64,000 nucleotides of DNA from an uncultured Collinsella sp. (GTDB taxonomy: Bacteria > Actinomycetota > Coriobacteriia > Coriobacteriales > Coriobacteriaceae): contig CAAFQK010000024.1 in assembly GCA_900765115.1 (NCBI GenBank), positions 1 through 64,000 of the forward strand, given 5' to 3'. The translations under genes were made by a program, and so were the position numbers. Positions 27,194 through 35,123 of the stretch are shown in pieces (position 1 is the first letter of the stretch; every line of letters starts with the position of its first letter). The notes below the pieces were generated by a model that was not told the DNA's origin, did no database searches, and saw only the letters and a list, made by a program, of their open reading frames with translations.

Positions 27194-28332
27194 CGGCGAG
27201 TCCCGTCGGAGATGTAGACCTGCAAGCGGTCGAGCGCGTGGCCGTAATAGCCGGCGTAATCGTCTCCACCATACGTGGTTCCGTCGTCGCAGACCTCGCC
27301 CCACCATCCGGCATGATCGACATCTTGAGAGCGGTAGTAGACCTGACGGTAGTCACCGCCAGTCGTGACGTAGTACATCTGGACACCATCGATGGTCTGC
27401 CCCCAGACACCCGCCATACCGTTCACGCTGTCGCCGTAGGATGCGGCCTGCACCCAGTCGAGCCATCCGGATTCGCGGGTGTGGACGCGATAGCGTAGGG
27501 TGCCAGTATCAGCCCATGCGATCAGCATGTCATGGGAGCCGTAAGGCATGCCCGCGAAGCCGTTCTCGCTGGCGTCATCGAAGTTCGTTACCTCGGAGTT
27601 CCAGCCGCCGCCGCGGTTGTGCAGCGCATAGTGGACGTTCAAGCAGGCGCCAGTCGATTTCGGGAAGCTGGCCGCCGGCGAGCTGTAGCCGCCCCCCTCA
27701 TAGGTCCCGCCGTTGCCGTTGGTCGGCGCGATGGGTGCCACGTAGCCGCTGCCGAGATAGGCTGCCACGGCCTGCTTGAACTCCCACCAACTCTTGCCGA
27801 ACTGGGCAAAATAACCATTCGGGTCGGTGTGGTCACTGCCGCCCCAGCGCTGGGCCGCCTCATAGTGGCTCAGCAGGCGGGACGTGTCCCAGCCATGTGC
27901 GCGGAGTTCGTCACCCGCCCACTTCACGGCCTCGTTCCACTGTTTCGCGAAGTCGGAGGCGTTGGTGGCATGCGCCAGCTCGATGCCGATTGTGTAGCCG
28001 TTGCCGTTTCCGACGTGCCAGCAGAGGCGGTTCTCCGCGACCGTGTTGTAGACCGCGGATCCGTCCAGCTCCATCACGTGGTGCACGGCGTAGGTGTCAT
28101 CACGCGACCATAGCAGCGTATGGTTATAGGCGCTCGCGCCCGAATTCGCGGTCTCGTGGATGACTAGGTAGCTCGCATTGAGATACCCGTGCCCATTGCT
28201 AACGTACTTGTCGACACTCTGATATGCCTCGGCTCCGCACGGGGCGGCGAGGGCCGCGACGAGCGCGAGGACGATGGCGAAAACGCTGCGCATCGGCAGC
28301 TTGTGCTTAGCCTCGGCGTTAGTCTCCGTCAT
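27190..28332 (-). CDS. Phage endolysin: exported N-acetylmuramoyl-L-alanine amidase
   Basis: The 380-residue protein starts at ATG 28332. It has a hydrophobic signal (about residues 14-36, [16 protein letters not shown]), so export by Sec is likely. The Amidase_2-type domain has [11 protein letters not shown] with the zinc His, [29 protein letters not shown], and [23 protein letters not shown] with the second His and final D. The C-terminal 150 residues contain repeated W/G/Y-rich units ([20 protein letters not shown]) like ChW cell-wall-binding repeats. It cuts the amide between muramic acid and the peptide at lysis. Confidence 0.88.
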   Translation of the reverse strand: MTETNAEAKHKLPMRSVFAIVLALVAALAAPCGAEAYQSVDKYVSNGHGYLNASYLVIHETANSGASAYNHTLLWSRDDTYAVHHVMELDGSAVYNTVAENRLCWHVGNGNGYTIGIELAHATNASDFAKQWNEAVKWAGDELRAHGWDTSRLLSHYEAAQRWGGSDHTDPNGYFAQFGKSWWEFKQAVAAYLGSGYVAPIAPTNGNGGTYEGGGYSSPAASFPKSTGACLNVHYALHNRGGGWNSEVTNFDDASENGFAGMPYGSHDMLIAWADTGTLRYRVHTRESGWLDWVQAASYGDSVNGMAGVWGQTIDGVQMYYVTTGGDYRQVYYRSQDVDHAGWWGEVCDDGTTYGGDDYAGYYGHALDRLQVYISDGTRR

Positions 28333-28549
28333 GATCGTCTCCCGCCTTGAGTCGCGCGGCGTCCACGGCCTGCTCGGCTGCGGCGTAGATGGCCGCGCTC
28401 GCGACCCCGCATACCGTGCCGATGGCGGCGACGGTCTGGTTGTCCGTGGCGATGCCGGCAACGCTGGTCGCGACGGAGCCCAGGAAGGAGGCCGTGCACA
28501 GCCAGAACTTTCTGCTCGTCAGCTTTCGGACGACCTCGTCTTTGGTCAT
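28319..28549 (-). CDS. Holin-like small membrane protein
   Basis: 76 residues from ATG 28549 (after AGGGGAACAGCA). It has a basic N-terminus (MTKDEVVRKLTSRKFW), two hydrophobic helices (about 17-35 and 41-60) and an acidic tail. Size, topology and overlap with the endolysin start fit a holin that forms the lysis pore. Confidence 0.7.
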   Translation of the reverse strand: MTKDEVVRKLTSRKFWLCTASFLGSVATSVAGIATDNQTVAAIGTVCGVASAAIYAAAEQAVDAARLKAGDDHDGD

Positions 28550-28559
28550 TGCTGTTCCC

Positions 28560-28973
28560 CTATCTGTTCGTCTCTTTGTCGTATAGAAGGTCGACGCGGT
28601 CCTTGATATGGCTGACCTGATCGGCCATCCCCTGACTTCTCGCCTGGCTGTGCACGAGGTCGTTGTGCAACACGTCGTTGGAGGCGGCAACCGACTCCAT
28701 CAGCGTTTTCATCGCCTCCATGAGCGCGTTTGACCGCTCCATCTGCACGGCGATTCGCCCCTCCATTTGGGACCGTTCGCGGTCGCGCTGCGCGCGCTCG
28801 TCGACCTCGGCCTGCTTGCGCTCTTCTCGCTTGATATCGAGGCTGGCCTTGCGCTCGTTCTGCAGCTTGTACTCGGACAAAAACTGGTTACCGAAATGGA
28901 AAGCGATGAGGATCAACGCCGCGCCACCAAGCCAGCCTGGGCCGTACGGCGCGAAAAGTTTCAGCGCCTCCAT
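28560..28973 (-). CDS. Membrane-anchored coiled-coil phage protein
   Basis: 137 residues: one N-terminal transmembrane helix (about 13-30, GWLGGAALILIAFHFGNQF) then a long charged coiled coil rich in R/E/K/Q. Position directly upstream of the holin gene suggests a lysis or tail-associated role, for example a BhlA/UviB-type holin or spanin-like protein. Confidence 0.6.
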   Translation of the reverse strand: MEALKLFAPYGPGWLGGAALILIAFHFGNQFLSEYKLQNERKASLDIKREERKQAEVDERAQRDRERSQMEGRIAVQMERSNALMEAMKTLMESVAASNDVLHNDLVHSQARSQGMADQVSHIKDRVDLLYDKETNR

Positions 28974-28976
28974 GCG

Positions 28977-29114
28977 CTAGTCCTCCTTGGCCGCCAGGAT
29001 GGCGTCTCGCTCCTCGTCGGTGATCTTGCCATTCCCATGCACGTTCTCGACCATGGTCTTGGTCCACTTGCCGTTGACGTACCAGGTCTTAATCCTCGAT
29101 GCCAGCGTGCTCAT
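28977..29114 (-). CDS. XkdX-family phage protein
   Basis: A 45-residue product (MSTLASRIKTWYVNGKWTK, ending GKITDEERDAILAAKED). The tryptophan near the start and the GKIT.EE..AIL motif are those of the small XkdX family, encoded near phage tail-fibre and lysis genes. Function of the family is unknown. Confidence 0.7.
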   Translation of the reverse strand: MSTLASRIKTWYVNGKWTKTMVENVHGNGKITDEERDAILAAKED

Positions 29115-29265
29115 ATCCAATCACCCCCTCGTTCTCGGGGAGGTCGACGTCGCACATGCACGCGAGGTACGTGATGTTGGCGTCGTACGTGTCGAGCGCG
29201 GCGACGATATTCTCCTCCCTGCGGCTACCCTCGATGTCTCCATTGGTTCGCTTGATTACGACCAT
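29089..29265 (-). CDS. 58-residue phage protein
   Basis: Starts at ATG 29265 after GGGAGATACCG (MVVIKRTNGDIEGSRREEN). It overlaps the end of the reverse transcriptase gene by 41 bp and the XkdX gene by 26 bp. Small proteins of this shape often lie between tail-fibre and XkdX genes. I do not recognise a domain. Confidence 0.5.
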   Translation of the reverse strand: MVVIKRTNGDIEGSRREENIVAALDTYDANITYLACMCDVDLPENEGVIGYEHAGIED

Positions 29266-30280
29266 CGGTATCTCCCTTCCAGAGGTCCCTGTAGTAGCGC
29301 CTCATGCGCCGTATCAACTTGAACGAGTCGCCCTTCTTGACGTGGGCGACCCAGCCCTCGAAACTCGCGTCGGCGTCCTCCTTTGAGATGACGCCGCGCT
29401 TCGCGAGCCTGACGACGCCCTTGAGGTGCCGCCTCTCCTGCTTGACCTTCGCAGACAGGACGTTCATGAAGACGCGCCCGGTCGGCGACAGCTTGAAGTG
29501 GAAGCCGAGGAAATCTATGCCGCGAGATAGCGGCCTTATGTGGGTCTTCTTCCTGTTGAGAGCGAAGCCGAGCTTGGCGTACTCATCTGTCAGGACGTCG
29601 AGCGCCCGCTCAAGCTCCTCGCGGCTGTCGCTTATGAGGATGGAGTCGTCCATGTACCTTATGTAGTGGCGGACCCTGAGCCGCTCCTTGACCATGTGGT
29701 CTATCGGGCTTAGGACCGACACTCCGGCTATCTGCACGAGCTGCGAGCCGGGGTTGACCCCGACGTCGCCCGTGTACTGGTTCTCGAGAATCGAGGCCAC
29801 GATGCCGACGTACCTCGCATCGAGATGGCGCTCGAACGGTGCGAGCGCCGTCGCGTGCGGCATGTTCGGGTAGTAGCCGGCCACATCGAGCGTCAGCACC
29901 CACCCGTCTTCACCGTGCTTCGCGTAGTGCTCGCGCATGAACCGCTTGAGCCTGTTCCGCGCGAAGTCCGTGCCCTTGCCGGTCTGGCACGATGCGTTGT
30001 CGTATATCCAGTCCCGGCTCATTGCCGGGTAGAGTACGAAGTCGTTGAGCGACCTCTGGAAGACCCTGTCCCTGAACGGGATTGCTACGATGTCGCGCTG
30101 CTTGGGGTAGTAGATGGGGAAGCGCCTCACCGGGCGCTGGACGTATGTGCCGTCCGCGAGCTCGTCTGCGAGTCTCGCCACCTCGGTCGGCGCGTTGAGC
30201 ACGAAGCTCGCCACGCTGCCCTTCCACATCACTCCCCTGCGGCATCGCTCCATGGCCTCCCAGAGGCACTCGAACGACAT
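29225..30280 (-). CDS. DGR reverse transcriptase
   Basis: The 351-residue product is taken from ATG 30280 (MSFECLWEAMERC), the usual length for DGR reverse transcriptases; an in-frame start at about 30420 would add residues with no family similarity. Motif A is LTLDVAGYYPNM. The segment NPGSQLVQ carries the SQ variant typical of DGR enzymes in place of the QG of other reverse transcriptases. The catalytic YMDD is at residues 209-212, followed by LNRKKTHI and IDFLGFHF. It copies the template-repeat RNA with errors at adenines. Neighbours (TR, Avd, VR gene) are complete. Confidence 0.93.
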   Translation of the reverse strand: MSFECLWEAMERCRRGVMWKGSVASFVLNAPTEVARLADELADGTYVQRPVRRFPIYYPKQRDIVAIPFRDRVFQRSLNDFVLYPAMSRDWIYDNASCQTGKGTDFARNRLKRFMREHYAKHGEDGWVLTLDVAGYYPNMPHATALAPFERHLDARYVGIVASILENQYTGDVGVNPGSQLVQIAGVSVLSPIDHMVKERLRVRHYIRYMDDSILISDSREELERALDVLTDEYAKLGFALNRKKTHIRPLSRGIDFLGFHFKLSPTGRVFMNVLSAKVKQERRHLKGVVRLAKRGVISKEDADASFEGWVAHVKKGDSFKLIRRMRRYYRDLWKGDTDGRNQANQWRHRG

Positions 30281-30436
30281 GGGGTCGACGGCGCTTGCAG
30301 GCCCAGCACATCCATCGGAGGTGGGGCCGTCGCCGCCGCGGTGTTCGGCCCTCTCGGGCACTGGACCGGGACTCCTTGCGCCGGGGTCTGCGGCGGACGG
30401 CGCTATGCGTCGCCTCTCCATGCCGCCGTGCCCGTT

Positions 30437-30562
30437 GCAATCGGGGGCCGCGCGATTGCCGTTGTACGCGTTGTTGTTGTTCACGTTGCCATCGGCGTTC
30501 ACGATGAACGGGTTGTACGCGTTGTCGCGGTTCGCGGACCGCATCCAGGAGTTCTGGGCAGT
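30437..30562 (-). repeat. DGR template repeat (TR)
   Basis: 126 bp between the Avd and reverse transcriptase genes. It is the same length as the variable repeat at 31065-31190 (fixed offset 628 bp). On the minus strand it is rich in AAC codons and holds about 33 adenines. Of 24 differences from VR, 22 fall on these adenines. It stays the unmutated master copy; its RNA is the template for mutagenic cDNA. Confidence 0.95.
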
Positions 30563-30584
30563 ATCAGCCCCGGTCCAAGAATCT

Positions 30585-30995
30585 CTAATGCCCGGCACGG
30601 AAGCGTCGGGCGTCTGATTCACTCCATGCGGAGGTCATCGACCTCACGGAACTCACGAGTCCGGACCAATGGTGGACACGCCTGCCGCGGAGGTGGAACG
30701 TCTTCTTCGCGACGCCGATGAGGAAGATCAGCTCGTTGCACTTGACCTTGGCCTTGCGCTGGAGGCCCCTCCTCTCGGCGAGGTCGTCATCGTCGACGAC
30801 CTTGATGTTGTTCGCGCTCCAGAGGTACTGGCCGATTGCCACGCTGGCGTCCACGATTCGGGCCGTCAGCATGGCGAACTCGGGCTTGAAGGTCCTCTCG
30901 TTGGCCGTAATCTCGACCGTGTAGGCGCAAAGCTCGTTTGCCTTCGCGAACACTTCCATCCTGCTCTTACCTCGCCTGCTGGCGGGTACGGTCAT
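30585..30995 (-). CDS. avd: Avd-like DGR accessory protein
   Basis: The 136-residue, basic, mostly helical protein contains FAKANELCAYTVEITANERT, MLTARIVDASVAIGQYLW and CNELIFLIGVAKKTFHLRGR. This is the four-helix-bundle pattern of Avd, the pentameric partner that binds the reverse transcriptase and template RNA. It lies 22 bp before the TR and directly after the VR-bearing gene, the usual position. A frame start 18 residues downstream, or the ATG 12 codons in (MEVFAKAN), is also possible. Confidence 0.82.
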   Translation of the reverse strand: MTVPASRRGKSRMEVFAKANELCAYTVEITANERTFKPEFAMLTARIVDASVAIGQYLWSANNIKVVDDDDLAERRGLQRKAKVKCNELIFLIGVAKKTFHLRGRRVHHWSGLVSSVRSMTSAWSESDARRFRAGH

Positions 30996-31019
30996 TAATG
31001 GCCTCCTTTTGTTGTAGCG

Positions 31020-31043
31020 GCCGGGGCGAGGTGTCGCCCCGGC
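31020..31043. promoter_or_regulatory. Hairpin/cruciform just downstream of VR
   Basis: A perfect inverted repeat: GCCGGGGCGA (31020-31029), 4-base loop, TCGCCCCGGC (31034-31043). It starts 22 bp beyond the 3' end of VR and 10 bp after the stop codon of the target gene. In the Bordetella phage DGR a GC-rich stem with a 4-nt loop at this place boosts retrohoming, so this is probably the target-recognition structure. It lacks a T-run and so is a poor terminator. Confidence 0.75.
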
Positions 31044-31052
31044 GATTGACGA

Positions 31053-32285
31053 TTAACAGATGACGCAAGCGGGGGCCGCGCGATAGCCGTTGCACGCGCG
31101 GCCGCTGCCCACGGAGCCATCGGCGTACACGATGAACGGTGTGCACGCGTTGCCGCGGGCCGCGGACCGCACCCAGGGGGCCTGGGCAGCCGTCTTGGCG
31201 TTGAGCGCGTACTGGATGTACGCAGGCTCCTTCTGCCACAGCGGGGCCTTGGACGTGCCGCCGCGGGCGAGCTTCCAGTACTCCCACGGGTCGCCCTCGA
31301 CGCCGTTGACGGAGGACTCGTTGCAGTTGATCCAGTGCTGCTCGAGGCTCGGCAGGAAGAACTTGTCGAAGGTCTTGGAGAGCGCCGGCGCACCCGAGGT
31401 GCCGCCATAGGTGATGTAGCTGCGGGCGGTCACGACCTCAATCTCGCCGACTGCCGCGACGAAGTCGTCGGGCAGCATCGACATGAAGCCGGCCCTGGAG
31501 TCGTACGGTCCGTAGCACACGGACGCGGACGGGATGTGGTCGTAGTCGTGCTTGGGCTTGAACCAGTTGGCGTCGCGGCTGTTGAGCCACTGACGGAGGT
31601 TCGAGTGCTCCCAGTCGCCGTTGCCGTAGGCGGCGCACTGGATGGACCAGAGGTCGCCGCTCTTGGGCCTGTCGAGCGTGCCGAGGCTCGTGCCGGCGCT
31701 GCCCTCGGCCACGGCGAGCGTCGCCTTCGGGGTGGCCGCGGAGGCGCTGTCGAACACGTAGACCTTCCAGTCGGTCACCTTTGTGTCCCAGGCCCCGTAG
31801 AAGCCGAGGAGCTGGTTGCCCTTGACGAGCGGGTCGGCGAGGGTGAACTGGTAGGTCTTTCCCTTGACCATCGTGCCCTGGCTGTATCCGAGCGTCACGT
31901 TGTAGGTGCCGGCGGGAAGGCCGGACTCACCTGCCACGTAGAACGCCTCTCGGGCGTCGAAGCTGGTGGCGAATGGCAGCGTGTAGTGCTGCTGTAGGAA
32001 CATGCCCGGGACGACGTCGCCGACCTTGTTGCGCACGTTGCCGAAGCCCGTGACGTCCCACGGGTCGTCGTACACGTTGGAGCCGTCGGTCAGCTTGACG
32101 ACGAGCTGGTCGCCAACGGAGAAGGCCTTGTCTGCCTGACCGGACTTGGCGATGTGCTTCACCTCGTCCCAGCTGACCTCGGTCGAGACGGCGTTGTTGC
32201 GCACCATCTGTGCGAGCAGGCCGTTCTGCACGTTGAGCGATGCGAGGATCGCGTTGCCGGTATCATCCTTCAGTAATTTGCCCAC
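31053..32285 (-). CDS. DGR-diversified tail/receptor-binding protein (DUF6273-like)
   Basis: The start is GTG 32285, nine bases after AGGAGG and two bases beyond the upstream stop; 410 residues. Residues 1-195 are beta-rich and resemble a phage tail-fibre trunk. From about residue 230 it follows a DUF6273-type, C-type-lectin-like pattern: DLWSIQCAAYGNGDWEHSNL, RQWLNS, MLPDDF and the terminal WVRSAARGNACTPFIV. The last 45 residues are encoded by VR. Being the last structural gene before the DGR and lysis block, it is probably the host-binding tip protein. Confidence 0.85.
   Translation of the reverse strand: MGKLLKDDTGNAILASLNVQNGLLAQMVRNNAVSTEVSWDEVKHIAKSGQADKAFSVGDQLVVKLTDGSNVYDDPWDVTGFGNVRNKVGDVVPGMFLQQHYTLPFATSFDAREAFYVAGESGLPAGTYNVTLGYSQGTMVKGKTYQFTLADPLVKGNQLLGFYGAWDTKVTDWKVYVFDSASAATPKATLAVAEGSAGTSLGTLDRPKSGDLWSIQCAAYGNGDWEHSNLRQWLNSRDANWFKPKHDYDHIPSASVCYGPYDSRAGFMSMLPDDFVAAVGEIEVVTARSYITYGGTSGAPALSKTFDKFFLPSLEQHWINCNESSVNGVEGDPWEYWKLARGGTSKAPLWQKEPAYIQYALNAKTAAQAPWVRSAARGNACTPFIVYADGSVGSGRACNGYRAAPACVIC
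31065..31190 (-). repeat. DGR variable repeat (VR)
   Basis: 126 bp forming codons about 366-407 of the 410-codon target gene. Changed positions relative to TR cluster in the first two bases of AAC codons: the TR-coded run NVNNNNAYNGN corresponds to SVGSGRACNGY in VR. The GC-rich 3' segment adjoining the stop, identical in TR and VR except at adenines, fits the mutagenic-homology initiation region. Confidence 0.95.
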
Positions 32286-32286
32286 G

Positions 32287-32766
32287 TTAATTCTCCTCCT
32301 GGCAAATGTCGCCGTCGTCGTCCACGAACAATCCGAGCGGCAGAAGCAACGCCGCCTTCTTGGTGGCCTCGTCGCACGCGGTCTTCGACGCGCGGGCCTC
32401 TCCAGCGGCTTCGTCGCATGCAGATGCCGAGCTGGTTGCTGCCTCTGTGGCGGACTCGGCAGCCGTGATCGCGGCCGAGGTTTTTCTCTCCGCTGCGGCC
32501 GCAGCGTCATCAGCAGTCTTCTTCGCCTGCGCGGCGGCGCTTCTGGCCGCAGCGGTTGCGGAGTCGGCATTTGCGGCAGCCGTATTCGCCAAGTCGCTTG
32601 CCGCCTCTGCAGCCTTGCGCGCAGCCTCGACGTCGTCATAATTCTCTGGGCGGAGCGGGTAGTCCTTTGACGTGCCGTCTTTCAGTGTGACGGTGATGCC
32701 GTCAATGTATCCTTCATCGGAGACATTGACCTCCGTCACGGCGCCGCCGGTGTTCTCATCTGCCAC
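32287..32766 (-). CDS. Ala-rich coiled-coil tail protein
   Basis: 159 residues: about 45 residues of beta-like sequence (GYIDGITVTLKDGTSKDYPL), then a long Ala/Glu/Lys coiled coil, then a hydrophobic LLPLGLFVDDDGDICQEEN end. It resembles phage fibre shaft/trimerisation segments. It sits between the baseplate-like gene and the DGR target, so it may be the shaft that holds the variable tip. Confidence 0.6.
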   Translation of the reverse strand: MADENTGGAVTEVNVSDEGYIDGITVTLKDGTSKDYPLRPENYDDVEAARKAAEAASDLANTAAANADSATAAARSAAAQAKKTADDAAAAAERKTSAAITAAESATEAATSSASACDEAAGEARASKTACDEATKKAALLLPLGLFVDDDGDICQEEN

Positions 32767-33296
32767 TAGGCATCATCCTTCCTCGATTTGACCGGGCCCA
32801 CCAGCAGGCGGTGAACCCGGGTATCCACGCTCCACTCGGCGATGCCGTAGTCCTCGATCTCGCCGAGCACAGCGCGGGCGTCGGCGACGGTCTGCGCGAT
32901 CTGCGCCTTGAGCTCCTTGGCCTCGAGCACGAGCGCCTGCAGGTCGCTCACGGTCGGGTCGCTGGGCAGCTGGCCGGGGCTCGATATCGACGGCCGGACG
33001 CGGAGCGCCCATTCCGGCCGGACGGTCTTGAGCACGTCCGTGCCCCGTCGTCCCTCGATGCCGACTGCCACTTCGCCGTCTTCTGCCAGGACCTCCCAGG
33101 GGATCGGCCATATGCCGTCCTGCCCGGCAGGGGTGTAAGGCCCCTTGGAGCTGACGAAGGTGACCGTCACCTCGAGGCCATTCCATTCCTCGTCGAGGTC
33201 GAGCGTGACGGCGTCCTGGCCGACCGTGCCCTGCACGAGCCTCTTGTCGTCGCATGAGCAGGTGCGGCCTCTGATCTTGATGTTGTGGTATCTCAT
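32766..33296 (-). CDS. Baseplate upper-protein-like tail protein
   Basis: 176 residues, with DLDEEWNGLEVTVTF and GPYTPAGQDGIWPIPWEVL in the first 75, a pattern seen in the N-terminal domains of BppU-like baseplate proteins of Gram-positive siphophages, then a short coiled coil (LQALVLEAKELKAQIAQTV). Its stop shares a base with the next start. The assignment is from pattern memory. Confidence 0.5.
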   Translation of the reverse strand: MRYHNIKIRGRTCSCDDKRLVQGTVGQDAVTLDLDEEWNGLEVTVTFVSSKGPYTPAGQDGIWPIPWEVLAEDGEVAVGIEGRRGTDVLKTVRPEWALRVRPSISSPGQLPSDPTVSDLQALVLEAKELKAQIAQTVADARAVLGEIEDYGIAEWSVDTRVHRLLVGPVKSRKDDA

Positions 33297-33303
33297 AAGA
33301 CTC

Positions 33304-33549
33304 CTACGCGATGATTCCGATGGCCGTCCAGAGGGGCGGCGTGCCGATGAGCATGACGCGCTGCCCGGCCGCCGCCCCGCGGCAGCCCGTCGTCATGCAG
33401 ATGCCGGGCACGACCGACCCGCCGATGCGCACGTCTACAGTCCTTGAGTCCGATGCGATGACGGTGCCGTAGGCGATCGAGACGCCCGGGGCGGCCGGGC
33501 CGGAGACGATGTCGGCGAGATCGGACGCCAGCGACGGCATATGGTTCAC
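33304..33549 (-). CDS. Small beta-rich baseplate-region protein
   Basis: About 81 residues from GTG 33549 (GTGA overlap with the preceding gene) or 78 from ATG 33540 (MPSLASDLADIVSG). The core is alternating beta-like sequence (VSIAYGTVIASDSRTVDVRI) with Gly turns and a hydrophobic end, like the small OB-fold proteins encoded beside tail hubs. Function not assigned. Confidence 0.5.
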   Translation of the reverse strand: MNHMPSLASDLADIVSGPAAPGVSIAYGTVIASDSRTVDVRIGGSVVPGICMTTGCRGAAAGQRVMLIGTPPLWTAIGIIA

Positions 33550-35123
33550 GACGCATCACCCCTCAGGTAGTTGCGGAGCTCGAGCCTCATGGGGCATCCC
33601 ATCGTGAGCTCGAGGTCCATCCTCCTGACGCAGGCGCGCATGATCTCCGCGCCTGCGGACGGCAGCCTGATGGAGCACGCCGAGTAGACGTCCGCATCCG
33701 GGGTGAAGATCGCCGTGATGGTCAGCCGCCGGATGACGGAACACTCGGTGGCGAGCAGGCTCGCCGCCTTCTCGTTGGCCGCCTCGATGGCGAGCGGCGT
33801 CGCCACGGCGCCCTCCTCCACCTTGATCTGCGCGACGTCGATATAGGACCCGGTCGGCGCGCCGTAGGACAGGTAGATGTAGCCGACGCTGTACTCCTCT
33901 GACTTGGTCGGGGTTGCCGCGAGGGTCAGCCTCGTCCAGCCCTGTTCGATATCGAGCGTCCGGCTCTCCCCGCCGTCATCGGGGCGCCAGATGGGCTGGA
34001 TCTTCACCTGTGTGCGCGCCGAGGCGTACAGGTAGACGGTCTCTGTGTATGGATGCCCCTTCTTGAGGGATATCTTGTCCTGCGCTAATCCGATCTCGCC
34101 CGATGCCGACCCCTTGGTGATGCGTATCGCCTGGCTGATGCCCCCGATAGGGCAACCCGACACCCCGACGGCACCCACGATGCCGGCGTTGCCGCTGGCC
34201 CTGAAGGTGGCGCTGTCGTGGGTTCCCGCACCGATGAGCGGGTACGACCCGCCCGCGACCACGCTCTCCCCCGCGGGGAGGTCGCTGTACTGGTACCTCT
34301 TCACGATGCGCCGGCCAGTCGAGACGGTCGACCACTCGCTCTCGGGGCTGTCGTCGGAGGCGGTTCCCCTGACGCTCTCGCCCTGGACGGTGAAGTCGAC
34401 GTGCACGACGTTCACGGCGTCGAAGTCGTCCTGCTCGTCGGTGAGGTCCGGCAGGACCCTGCAGTCCTCACCCTCCGAGAAGGCATGGTCGATCGGCCTG
34501 GCCGCAGGCTCCAGGTACCGCCTGAAGAGCACGCGGCCGTAGGCGTCGGTCGTGGCGCCCCTGAACCCCGCGGCGGCGAGCAGGCGGTTGACCGCGCCCA
34601 GCTTGCTGTCTGGATTGTCGGGCGTGGTGGCGATTCCGAAGACCCACGCCGCCGACAGGGTGTAGTCGCTCGGCTCGGCGATGACCTCGAGCCCGCAGCC
34701 CTCGGCGATCTCCCTGGCGGCTGCGACCGCGTTGGAGCCCGCCGGGATGGCATACGGCTCATCGAAGTCGTCCTTTGCGAGGTCGTGGAGCCTGCCGTAC
34801 AGCGTCGCCGTGCCGGTCGCGACCTCGCCGCTGACCGAGCGCGACGGCGTCGAGCACTCGAAGGTGCCCAGGCACACGGCGCGCGAGGCGCCCGTGAGCG
34901 GGTCCTCGGCATCGAGGTAGATGCGCACGAAATCGTTGCCCACGTCGAGCCTGCCGACGTAATCCAGCGATGCGGACTCGTAGGTGTCCGTGTCCTGGTT
35001 GCGGCTGATGCTACCGCCGGTGAAGGACTCGATGGAGCCGACCTCCAGGCCGGTCGCCCGCGACACGCGGACGTACCGGTAGGAGGCCCTGAACGGCGAC
35101 AGCCAGATATCATCCGACGCCAT
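33546..35123 (-). CDS. Phage tail hub / tail endopeptidase-like protein
   Basis: From ATG 35123 (MASDDIWLSPFRASYRYV, strong GGAGGGAG site) the product has 525 residues. The first 210 residues resemble the hub fold of tail proteins (ETFTGGSIS-like strand, YESASLDYVGR, ACLGTFECSTPSR-type strands), then a jelly-roll/carbohydrate-binding-like middle region (residues about 290-430). It lies between the fibronectin-rich tail protein and small baseplate genes, where the tail-associated lysin or hub normally is. No catalytic motif was recognised. Confidence 0.6.
   Translation of the reverse strand: MASDDIWLSPFRASYRYVRVSRATGLEVGSIESFTGGSISRNQDTDTYESASLDYVGRLDVGNDFVRIYLDAEDPLTGASRAVCLGTFECSTPSRSVSGEVATGTATLYGRLHDLAKDDFDEPYAIPAGSNAVAAAREIAEGCGLEVIAEPSDYTLSAAWVFGIATTPDNPDSKLGAVNRLLAAAGFRGATTDAYGRVLFRRYLEPAARPIDHAFSEGEDCRVLPDLTDEQDDFDAVNVVHVDFTVQGESVRGTASDDSPESEWSTVSTGRRIVKRYQYSDLPAGESVVAGGSYPLIGAGTHDSATFRASGNAGIVGAVGVSGCPIGGISQAIRITKGSASGEIGLAQDKISLKKGHPYTETVYLYASARTQVKIQPIWRPDDGGESRTLDIEQGWTRLTLAATPTKSEEYSVGYIYLSYGAPTGSYIDVAQIKVEEGAVATPLAIEAANEKAASLLATECSVIRRLTITAIFTPDADVYSACSIRLPSAGAEIMRACVRRMDLELTMGCPMRLELRNYLRGDAS

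Noticed and set aside
31020..31043. Simple transcription terminator for the tail gene
   Set aside because: The stem is strong but not followed by a T-run on the minus strand, and the next gene (Avd-like) follows closely in the same direction.
30585..32639. Retron or group II intron explanation for the reverse transcriptase
   Set aside because: No msr/msd-type inverted repeats or intron ribozyme and no maturase/endonuclease domain are seen; the adenine-biased TR/VR pair and Avd-like gene fit only a DGR.
31053..32639. Longer 528-residue form of the DGR target
   Set aside because: The extra N-terminal part is Arg/Pro-rich antisense-like sequence overlapping the coiled-coil gene in another frame; GTG 32285 has a proper ribosome site.
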